Assembly (NCBI GenBank): GCA_038317685.1
Contig: JBBQBQ010000142.1
Coordinates: 1-8,833 of the forward strand
DNA: 8,833 bases
Direction of reading: 5' to 3'
DNA from: JBBQBQ01 sp038317685
Lineage (GTDB): Bacteria > Desulfobacterota > Desulfuromonadia > Desulfuromonadales > DDH964
The translations under genes were made by a program, and so were the position numbers. Positions 1-5,903 of the stretch are shown here, piece after piece. The notes under the pieces were generated by a model. The model saw nothing but the letters and a program-made list of their open reading frames with translations, searched no databases and was not told the DNA's origin. Position 1 is the first letter of the stretch. Each line of letters starts with the position of its first letter.

Positions 1-779
1 TGCAGGTTCTTCCGCTCCCAGATCCTGTCGAGTATGTGCAGGTAGAGATTGGACAACAACGGTGAGATGACCCCGCCTTGCGGTGTTCCTTTACGGTTGC
101 CTTTGCCGCCGCCAATATTCCGCTTCGTTCCGTCCTTGTCCTCTTCCATGACCGGAGCCTTGAGCCACATCTGAATCAGGCGCAAAATCTCGCCATCGCA
201 GATGCGCTCGGCAACCGTCGCCATGAGGTTGACATGGGGAATGGTGTCGAAGTATTTGGAAAGATCGGCATCGATGACTTCGGTGTAGCCGGTGTTCATG
301 GCATACGTTACGTCTTCGACTGCGTCGTGGGCTGACTTCTTCGGTCGGAATCCGTAGGAGGTTTTGCAAAAGTCCGCCTCGAAGATTGGCTCGATGACCA
401 ACTTTGCGGCCATCTGCGCCACCCGATCCCGGATAGTCGGGATGCCTAAAGGACGCTGACTGCCGTCGCTCTTCGGAATCATGACCCGTTTCACCGGGGC
501 GGGTTGATACATCTTGTTTCTCAGTGCTTCTTCCAGCTCCGCCAAAAAGGCGGTAACCCCTTCTTTCGTCTCGATGGCCTCGAAGGTCACGCCGTCGATG
601 CCGGCGCTCCCTTTGTTGGCGCGGACAAGGGCATAGGCAAACTCAAGGATGTCAGCCCGATAGACCTTATCATACAAGGCGTGGAAGCGGCAGGCCGGTT
701 CTTGCTTGGCCTTACGGTAGAGCTTCCTCTGTAGCGTCCTGATTGTTTCCGGGGTTTTTAGCATGTCTGCAATCCCCAT
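1..779 (-). CDS. ltrA: Group II intron reverse transcriptase/maturase, N-terminal part (partial)
   Basis: This is an intron-encoded protein that helps its intron RNA fold and splice and copies it into DNA at new sites. The minus-strand frame is open without a stop for 259 codons from ATG at 779 to the window edge. The N-terminus carries the common KTPETIRTLQRKLYRKAK-like stretch (about residues 8-25). RT0 follows with NKGSAGIDG (55-63). RT1/RT2 shows IPKSDGSQRPLGIP (101-114) and YGFRPKKSAHDAV (142-154). RT3 is IDADLSKYFDTIPH (169-182), with D172 the likely first catalytic aspartate. RT4 is GTPQGGVISPLLSNL. The YADD box, the maturase domain and any endonuclease domain would lie beyond the edge. 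The start could instead be the ATG at 764 (Met6). AAGGAG directly abuts the 779 ATG, which is too close for ideal use, so the choice is open. No frameshift is seen, so the visible part looks intact. Confidence 0.93.
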   Translation of the reverse strand, partial: MGIADMLKTPETIRTLQRKLYRKAKQEPACRFHALYDKVYRADILEFAYALVRANKGSAGIDGVTFEAIETKEGVTAFLAELEEALRNKMYQPAPVKRVMIPKSDGSQRPLGIPTIRDRVAQMAAKLVIEPIFEADFCKTSYGFRPKKSAHDAVEDVTYAMNTGYTEVIDADLSKYFDTIPHVNLMATVAERICDGEILRLIQMWLKAPVMEEDKDGTKRNIGGGKGNRKGTPQGGVISPLLSNLYLHILDRIWERKNL

Positions 780-1262
780 CTCCTTCGCTCGTTGGTTGCG
801 TGAACAAAGCAGGGTCCCTTCCCTCGGGCAGGTTTATGTTGTTCCGTGCCCTCAAACGGTACTATGGACCCCTCCGACTCCCGATACGGCCCACCGCGAT
901 TTCGTTGCCTTATACGCGCCGGTTGATGCTCCTTAGGCATCACCGCATTGGGTCTCCAGCACTGGGTTGAGTATCTTCCGCAACATGCCGTCCCTGCTAC
1001 CCCGGAAGATCATACAGGCCAATTCCGTTATCAGAACCTGCATACGTCGGCCTTCCCCGTCTGTCCATCGGGTCGGCATCTTCGAATGAATTTAACGAGG
1101 CTACATCTGGATTCATTTGCGTTACGGCCTGCTGTTTTGCCAATTGGGAACTTACGACCCCTTGTTACCAAGACGCCGCTCCCTTGAGCTACCGGAGTGA
1201 ACGGATAACTCCCCGGACGGGACTTTAACCCGTTAGATATTCAACTGTTACTGCGTACGGAC
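780..1262 (-). ncRNA. Group II intron RNA, domains I-III and start of domain IV
   Basis: This stretch of nearly 480 bases has no convincing gene. Read on the minus strand it resembles the catalytic RNA of a bacterial group II intron lying upstream of the reverse transcriptase start. It opens near 1262, passes a probable domain I region (about 1030-1250) with several short self-complementary segments, and ends in the pre-ORF segment with GGTCCATAGTACCG (857-870) and AGGGAAGGGACCC (about 812-824). Short frames on either strand here are not conserved-looking. The domain limits are inferred from order and recalled motifs, not from a folded structure. Confidence 0.7.
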
Positions 1263-1401
1263 AGTATATTTAACTTTGGCATTTACCCGTGATTGGTATC
1301 GTGGGTCATCGAGATGCGGGGACAGGTCCGGGTTTTCCCTTCGGCAACAAATACCTGCAAACATACTTTTTCTAGAATGGGTTGCCCTTTGCTGGGGACC
1401 A

Positions 1402-1548
1402 AGCGATTAACGCTCCTCTGTTACACGAAAGGCAAATAGAGGCAGATGGAAGGGAAGGGTTGCAACCGTCTCCCGCCGCCGGCCGCCCCGGAATCCCGAG
1501 GCGGCCGGCGGCGTTCGGGAGCGGGGGGGAGGCTCCATGAGCGATTAA
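1402..1548. repeat. 9-base direct repeats bracketing the hairpin segment
   Basis: AGCGATTAA occurs at 1402-1410 and again at 1540-1548, enclosing 129 bases that contain the GC-rich hairpin. The arrangement resembles a small insertion flanked by a target-site duplication. However, the enclosed ends show only weak inverted similarity and there is no transposase. Two regulator sites or chance are also possible. The repeat is directly visible; its origin is inference. Confidence 0.4.
1474..1513. repeat. GC-rich perfect inverted repeat (hairpin)
   Basis: Bases 1474-1487 and 1500-1513 are perfect reverse complements (14 pairs, all G-C) around a 12-base loop, CCGGAATCCCGA. No T-run follows on either strand, so it does not look like a standard intrinsic terminator. 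It could be a REP-like intergenic palindrome, a protein-binding site or an RNA structure in the leader of the 1650 gene. The arms are directly visible; the role is unknown. Confidence 0.85.
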
Positions 1549-1639
1549 ATTCATGTGATTATTCGCGACGTTGGTTGCAATATGGGGGGAGTTTGATAAG
1601 GTAATAAGCGCCCATGTTCACCGTTCCCAACCAGCACCC

Positions 1640-1646
1640 AGGAGGT
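1640..1646 (+). promoter_or_regulatory. Ribosome binding site that sets the start of the operon head gene
   Basis: AGGAGGT lies three bases before the ATG at 1650. The same frame is open further upstream to an ATG at 1614, but that ATG has no comparable site, so 1650 is the preferred start. Confidence 0.8.
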
Positions 1647-1649
1647 TTC

Positions 1650-2324
1650 ATGTCGACCTCGTCAGATTCCACTCCCTTTGCGGTCCGCGACTGCGCCCTG
1701 ATCAGCCTCGCCGACGGCATCAAGGCCCAGACCCTGCGGGAGTTTCGGACCGCCCTCGATAAAGTCCCCGCCGGCAGTATTGACCATCACTTCTGGGGGC
1801 GGCTCCTGCGTCCCCAGTTCGATGAACCCGAATACAACAACGACTTCGCCTCCTGGGCCTATCATGCCCTCCATGACAAACCGCTGGCCGAGCGTTTGAG
1901 TATGGTGGTGCCGACCGACTTCGACGATCTCGAAGGATTGCGTCAGGAGCTGATTGAGGTCATCGAGGAACGCCTCGACGAGAGCGAGTTCGTTCCCTGG
2001 GCGAGGGCCGACCAACAGTTCCACTTCCTCCAGGCGCAGATTGTCGTCTTCGACACCGGCCTGCGCTTCGCCAATCCGGCCGAACTCTGCCCGTACCTGA
2101 CCCAGCTCTCGACCGGCAGCATCTACTACCACTTCATCGATGCCCGCTCCCGAACTCCGGAGCGCTCTGATGACTTCAGCACCTGGCTACCGGCCTTCGG
2201 GGAGGAATACGCGCCGCTGGTGCGTGCCTTAAGCGCCCTCGACCCCTATTTCTCCTCTCTGAAGGAGCTGCGCCAAAACCTGGTCCGGATCTTCTCGGCC
2301 TGCTGCGAAGAGGTGGAATCATGA
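1650..2324 (+). CDS. Uncharacterised protein with two internal repeats (probably DUF5752) heading the trehalose operon
   Basis: This 224-residue, apparently soluble and acidic protein has no signal peptide or membrane segment. I do not recognise an enzyme in it. From memory it resembles the DUF5752 family seen next to trehalose-type glycosyltransferases, which needs confirmation. It is built of two copies of one unit. G23-F48 aligns with G137-F162 without gaps (GSIDHHF against GSIYYHF). Residues 64-107 align with 174-217 without gaps (NDFASW against DDFSTW; FDDLEGLRQEL against FSSLKELRQNL). Each unit thus carries a GSI..HF motif, a DF..W motif and a helix-like L..LRQ.L segment. The stop overlaps the start of the glycosyltransferase gene (ATGA at 2321-2324), so the two are probably translationally coupled and may work as partners. 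A regulatory, scaffolding or ligand-binding role in trehalose metabolism is plausible but unproven. Confidence 0.85.
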   Translation: MSTSSDSTPFAVRDCALISLADGIKAQTLREFRTALDKVPAGSIDHHFWGRLLRPQFDEPEYNNDFASWAYHALHDKPLAERLSMVVPTDFDDLEGLRQELIEVIEERLDESEFVPWARADQQFHFLQAQIVVFDTGLRFANPAELCPYLTQLSTGSIYYHFIDARSRTPERSDDFSTWLPAFGEEYAPLVRALSALDPYFSSLKELRQNLVRIFSACCEEVES

Positions 2325-3586
2325 GTCGACTCTCCGACGAACACCTTCAACAGCTCCTCGACGATTACACCGCGGTGGCGGGACGGGAAGTGATCCAGCA
2401 CCTCCGTCAGCTGGCGGCGACCCTCAAGGGGGCCAAGGTGGTCCATGTCAATTCGACCCGCGAGGGGGGCGGGGTGGCCGAGATCCTCCACAAGCTGATC
2501 CCTCTCAAACAGGCCCTGGGGATCGATGCCCAGTGGGAGGTGATCAACGGTCAGGCCGGCTTTTACCAGTGTACCAAGGGCTTTCATAACGCCTTACAGG
2601 GGGTTCCGGTCAACCTGCCGGAGGCGTTGTTGCGGGAGTATGAACGGACCAATGCCGAGAACGCCGAGACCCTGCGCTCGGCCCTGCACGATGCCGACTT
2701 CGTCTTCATCCACGATCCGCAGCCCGCCGCCTTGATCCAGCATTTCCCCGAGCACCGGGGGAAGTGGATCTGGCGCTTTCATATCGACGCCAGCCGGCCC
2801 TATCGGCCGGTCTGGAAGTATCTGCGGCAGTTTGTTACCGGCTACGACGCCAGCATCTTTTCGATGCCGGAGTTTGCCCAGCCTCTCCCCCATCCCCAGT
2901 ACATCATTGCCCCGAGCATCGATCCGTTGACCGACAAGAACCGGGAACTCCCCCCCCATGAAATCGAGGCGGTCCGCCAGAAGTTCAACCTCGACCCCGA
3001 GCTGCCGATGATCCTGCAGGTCTCCCGCTACGACCGTTTCAAGGACCCGATCGGGGTGATCGAGGCTTATCGGCTGGCGAGCCGGCAGACGCCGATGCAG
3101 CTGGTTCTGGCCGGCGGCGGCGCCTCCGATGACCCGGAAGGGGATGCCGTCCTCAGCGAGGTGCGCCAGGCCGCCAAGGACGACCCGAACATTCATGTCC
3201 TCTTGCTGCCGTCCGATGCCCACCTGACGATCAATGCCCTGCAGCGGGCCGCCGACATCGTCCTGCAGAAGTCGCTGCGCGAAGGATTCGGGCTGACCGT
3301 CTCGGAAGCCATGTGGAAGGGGCGGCCGGTGATCGGCGGCGATACCGGCGGCATCCGCCTCCAGGTGATCGATCACTACACCGGCTTCCTGGTCCGCACC
3401 CCCGAAGGAGCGGCCCTGCGCATCCGTTATCTCCTCCACCGCCGTGACCTCCTCCATGAGATGGGGGAGCGGGCGCGGCGCTTCGTCTGGGAAAACTACC
3501 TCATCACCCGCCATCTGCGCGAATACCTGACGCTGATGCTGGCCCTGGTGAACGGATCGCAAGACCGGATCGAGGTGGGGATGTGA
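2321..3586 (+). CDS. treT: GT4 glycosyltransferase, trehalose synthase TreT-like
   Basis: This 421-residue cytoplasmic retaining glycosyltransferase has the GT-B fold. TreT enzymes reversibly join the glucose of an NDP-glucose to free glucose to give trehalose. The N-terminal domain shows HVNSTREGGGVAE (42-54), the glycine-rich opening typical of TreT and related trehalose phosphorylases, then HDPQP (131-135) and WRFHID (151-156). The C-terminal domain shows QVSRYDRFKDP (233-243), where R236 and K241 should contact the donor phosphates, and E321-GFGLTVS-E329, the GT4 EX7E motif, followed by GRPVIGG. The length is normal for the family. AGAGGTGG before the ATG serves as ribosome binding site. 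Both ends overlap neighbours by four bases. Alternatives are a retaining GT4 trehalose phosphorylase or a transferase with another acceptor. Sequence alone does not settle which NDP-sugar it uses. Confidence 0.78.
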   Translation: MSRLSDEHLQQLLDDYTAVAGREVIQHLRQLAATLKGAKVVHVNSTREGGGVAEILHKLIPLKQALGIDAQWEVINGQAGFYQCTKGFHNALQGVPVNLPEALLREYERTNAENAETLRSALHDADFVFIHDPQPAALIQHFPEHRGKWIWRFHIDASRPYRPVWKYLRQFVTGYDASIFSMPEFAQPLPHPQYIIAPSIDPLTDKNRELPPHEIEAVRQKFNLDPELPMILQVSRYDRFKDPIGVIEAYRLASRQTPMQLVLAGGGASDDPEGDAVLSEVRQAAKDDPNIHVLLLPSDAHLTINALQRAADIVLQKSLREGFGLTVSEAMWKGRPVIGGDTGGIRLQVIDHYTGFLVRTPEGAALRIRYLLHRRDLLHEMGERARRFVWENYLITRHLREYLTLMLALVNGSQDRIEVGM

Positions 3587-4389
3587 CGACGGATGCCGTC
3601 CTGAGCAGTTTTTTCGCCGGACTCCTGCGGGCCCGGCGCGCCACCCTCCTCCTCGATTACGACGGCACCCTGGCTCCCTTTCAGGTCGATCGGGAGCAGG
3701 CCGTCCCCTACCCGGGGGTCCGCAGCCTGCTGCGGGCGATCCGGAACGAGACCGCGACCCGTCTGGTCATCGTCAGCGGTCGGGCCATCGACGATCTTCT
3801 CCCCTTGCTGGGCCTTGATCCGCCCCCGGAAATCTGGGGAGGACACGGCTGGGAGCGGCTCGACGGCGTCGGGGAGCGCCGGCTTCACCCCTTGAGCGCC
3901 GCGCAACAGCAGGGCCTGGCGGCGGCCTGGAAGATCCTTGAGGAGCGGCGACTCGTACCGCAAAGCGAACGCAAGCCGGCCTCCGTCGCTCTCCACTGGC
4001 GGGGCCTCCCGGTCTCCGCGGCCCAGGAACTCGAAGGGGCGATCCTTCAAGCATGGCGTCCCCTCGCCGGCGGGGAGGATCTCGCACTGCACCCCTTCGA
4101 CGGCGGCATGGAGCTGCGGGCCGCGGGGCGCCACAAGGGGACGGCAGTCGAGGAGGTTCTGGGCGAACTGGACCCGGGGGAACCGGTGGCCTATCTCGGC
4201 GATGATCTCACCGATGAAGACGGCTTCGGGGCGGTCCGCGGGAGGGGCCTCGCCATCCTGGTCCGCGAAACCTGGCGGTCGACGCTGGCTGAAGTCCACT
4301 TGCGCCCGCCGCGGGAGCTCCTCGGCTTTCTCCACGAATGGCGCCGGTGCGCTCCGCGCTCTTCGCCATCCCCGGGAGGTGTGATATGA
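3583..4389 (+). CDS. otsB: Trehalose-6-phosphate phosphatase OtsB (HAD superfamily)
   Basis: This 268-residue enzyme removes the phosphate from trehalose-6-phosphate, the second step of the OtsAB route, in the cytoplasm. All four HAD motifs are visible. DYDGTL (25-30) has D25 as nucleophile and D27 as acid/base. VSGR (64-67) has S65. K185 lies in HKGTAVEEVL. GDDLTDED (206-213) has the magnesium-binding D207 and D208 region. The cap region shows GGHGWE (86-91) and KPASVALHWRG (131-141), matching the substrate-side motifs of bacterial trehalose phosphatases. Translation starts at GTG 3583, preceded by GAGGTG, and that GTG overlaps the TGA of the glycosyltransferase. The gene ends in an ATGA overlap with otsA. 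The otsB-before-otsA order and tight overlaps imply matched production of the pair. The length is typical. Confidence 0.93.
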   Translation: MTTDAVLSSFFAGLLRARRATLLLDYDGTLAPFQVDREQAVPYPGVRSLLRAIRNETATRLVIVSGRAIDDLLPLLGLDPPPEIWGGHGWERLDGVGERRLHPLSAAQQQGLAAAWKILEERRLVPQSERKPASVALHWRGLPVSAAQELEGAILQAWRPLAGGEDLALHPFDGGMELRAAGRHKGTAVEEVLGELDPGEPVAYLGDDLTDEDGFGAVRGRGLAILVRETWRSTLAEVHLRPPRELLGFLHEWRRCAPRSSPSPGGVI

Positions 4390-5858
4390 ATCGACGTATG
4401 GTGGTGGTCTCCAATCGACTGCCGGTCGTGATCCAACAGTGCGATAACCTTTGGCAGATCAGCCCCGGCAGCGGCGGCCTGATCACGGCCCTGGCGCCGG
4501 TGGTGCAGGCCAACCGCGGCATCTGGATCGGCTGGCCCGGGTGCGGTCCGGAGGCGCCGGTCGCCGAGCTCTGCGAACGGTATGCGACGGAGCATGGCTA
4601 CCGCCTGCACACTGTCGCCCTTTCGGAAGAGGAGATCGAGCAGTACTACCATGGCTTTGCCAATGAAACCCTCTGGCCCCTCTTTCACGACCTCCTCGGC
4701 AACTGTCTCTTCAACAAACAGAATTATCTGACCTACGAAGCGGTCAACCGGACCTTTGCCGAAGCAACGGCAGAGGTCAGCGGTCCCGCCGACCTGGTCT
4801 GGGTCCATGACTACCAGCTGCTGCGCGTCGGCCATTATCTGCGAGCCGCCAACTACCAGCGCAAGACCGCCTTCTTTCTCCACATTCCCTTTCCGCCGGC
4901 CGACCTGTTCCGGCGCCTCCCCTGGAAGGCCCCCCTCCTGGAGGGGCTCCTCGCCTACGACCTGGTCGGGTTTCAGACGCTGCGCGACCGGCGCAACTTC
5001 GTCCATTGCGTCACCACCCTCTGCGAGGGGGTCGAGGTGGTGAGTCGTCATCCGAAGTTCACGATCCTGAATTGCCGGGGCCGCTACCTGAAGGTCGGGC
5101 ATTTCCCGATCAGCATCGATTCCCAGGCCTTTGCCGAGCTTGCCGCCTCCCCCGAGGTGGCTGACGCCGCCTGGTATCTCCATGAGAACTGCCCATCCTG
5201 CCAAGTCATGCTGGGAGTCGACCGCCTCGACTACACCAAGGGGATTCCCGAGCGGTTCCTCGCCTTTGAACGAGCCCTGGAAAAATTCCCGGAACTGCAA
5301 CGAAGCCTCTCACTGGTGCAGATCGTGGTGCCGAGCCGGACCATGGTCCCCGGCTACCAGGATCTCAAAGATCAGCTCGACCAGATGGCCGGACGGATCA
5401 ACAGCCGCTTCGGCGACACCGGCTGGATGCCGATCCAATACCGCTACTGTTCCCTCGACCCGGTACAACTGGCCGCTCACTACCGGATGGCGGAGATCGC
5501 CGTCGTCACTCCCCTGCGCGACGGGATGAATCTGGTGGCCAAGGAATATTGCGCCTGCTCCGTCGAGAACAACGGAGTTTTGATCCTCAGCGAGTTCGCC
5601 GGAGCGGCCGACGAACTCGGCAGCCAGGCCCTGCTGGTCAATCCTTATGATGTCGAAGCGACGGCCGACGCCATGCACCGGGCCTTTGCCATGCCCGCTG
5701 AAGAGCGGCAGCGGCGCATGGTTCACCTGCGGGCCCAGATTCGCCGCCATGATGTCGGTCGCTGGGTCGCCAACTTCGTGCAAATCTTCGATCAGCCGCA
5801 GCCGCAGCCGCAGCCGCAGCCGTCAGGCCGTCGCCGGGTCGAACCGGCCTCCGGCTAG
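4386..5858 (+). CDS. otsA: Trehalose-6-phosphate synthase OtsA (GT20)
   Basis: This 490-residue cytoplasmic glycosyltransferase makes trehalose-6-phosphate from UDP-glucose and glucose-6-phosphate. Family motifs are present in order: VVSNRLPV (7-14), SGGL (29-32), IWIGW (46-50), YYHGFANETLWP (87-98), HDYQL (141-145), FLHIPFP (164-170), GVDRLDYTKG (277-286; R280 and K285 bind the donor phosphates) and PLRDGMNLVAKE (376-387; D379 and E387 match the E. coli D361 and E369 spacing). The ATG at 4386 has GGGAGGT five bases upstream. An in-frame ATG at 4338 lies within otsB and is less likely. The tail from about residue 470 is unusual: five QP pairs and a short basic end, beyond the catalytic fold. 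Glucosylglycerol-phosphate synthase is a related alternative, but the adjacent OtsB and TreT favour trehalose. The stop is followed within 45 bases by the S41 peptidase gene. Confidence 0.94.
   Translation: MNRRMVVVSNRLPVVIQQCDNLWQISPGSGGLITALAPVVQANRGIWIGWPGCGPEAPVAELCERYATEHGYRLHTVALSEEEIEQYYHGFANETLWPLFHDLLGNCLFNKQNYLTYEAVNRTFAEATAEVSGPADLVWVHDYQLLRVGHYLRAANYQRKTAFFLHIPFPPADLFRRLPWKAPLLEGLLAYDLVGFQTLRDRRNFVHCVTTLCEGVEVVSRHPKFTILNCRGRYLKVGHFPISIDSQAFAELAASPEVADAAWYLHENCPSCQVMLGVDRLDYTKGIPERFLAFERALEKFPELQRSLSLVQIVVPSRTMVPGYQDLKDQLDQMAGRINSRFGDTGWMPIQYRYCSLDPVQLAAHYRMAEIAVVTPLRDGMNLVAKEYCACSVENNGVLILSEFAGAADELGSQALLVNPYDVEATADAMHRAFAMPAEERQRRMVHLRAQIRRHDVGRWVANFVQIFDQPQPQPQPQPSGRRRVEPASG
5793..5822 (+). 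repeat. Hexamer tandem repeat (CAGCCG x5) at the otsA 3' end
   Basis: Five perfect copies of CAGCCG encode Gln-Pro five times (residues 470-479 of OtsA). The copies are identical at DNA level, the form expected of replication slippage rather than old selected sequence. Because the unit is six bases, copy-number change would lengthen or shorten the tail without breaking the frame. Confidence 0.95.
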
Positions 5859-5891
5859 TCCCTCCCCTGGGAAACTCCATCGATTACCCCC

Positions 5892-5897
5892 AAAGGA
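5892..5897 (+). promoter_or_regulatory. Ribosome binding site that sets the S41 peptidase start
   Basis: AAAGGA ends six bases before the ATG at 5904. A TTG at 5898 in the same frame directly abuts the site and is too close, so ATG 5904 is preferred. Confidence 0.7.
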
Positions 5898-5903
5898 TTG
5901 GCC

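Larger units (their letters stand above)
1..1262 (-). mobile_element. Group II intron, 5' part (cut by the left window edge)
   Basis: A self-splicing retroelement lies on the minus strand, entering at about 1262 and running left off the window. Its RNA part comes first and the reverse transcriptase gene follows inside it, as is usual when the protein is carried in domain IV. What is visible is the reverse transcriptase frame (1-779) and an upstream non-coding block with phrases typical of bacterial group II introns, such as the minus-strand reading of 857-870 (GGTCCATAGTACCG) and a GGGTTAAAGTCCCG segment around 1216-1235. Domains V and VI and the 3' splice site lie outside the window. The 5' boundary is approximate. 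I place it at GTCCG (minus-strand reading of 1258-1262), which departs from the usual GUGYG. Base composition is less GC-rich than the trehalose and asnS genes, consistent with a mobile insertion. Confidence 0.85.
1263..1613. other. Gene-free stretch between the intron and the trehalose operon
   Basis: I see no supportable gene in these 351 bases. The 60-codon minus-strand frame at 1372-1554 runs through the hairpin, has no recognisable motif and looks accidental. The stretch holds GGGACAG-type motifs beside the intron end (about 1259-1275 and 1318-1330), a strong GC-rich hairpin (1474-1513), a 9-base direct repeat (1402-1410 and 1540-1548) and two copies of GGTTGCAA (1458-1465 and 1573-1580). 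The promoter of the downstream operon should lie here or just to the right. I could not find a convincing -35/-10 pair or a sigma-54 (-24/-12) site. Confidence 0.6.

Noticed and set aside
78..335. Plus-strand frame of 85 codons at the left end
   Set aside because: It lies opposite the intron reverse transcriptase, whose motifs are unmistakable on the minus strand.
1372..1554. 60-codon minus-strand frame in the gene-free stretch
   Set aside because: It runs through the GC hairpin, has no ribosome binding site and resembles no known protein.
2594..5300. Several long minus-strand frames opposite the glycosyltransferase, otsB and otsA (2594-3562, 3496-4335, 4191-5300)
   Set aside because: All lie opposite genes with clear family motifs, have no motifs or plausible ribosome binding sites of their own, and look like GC-driven shadows.
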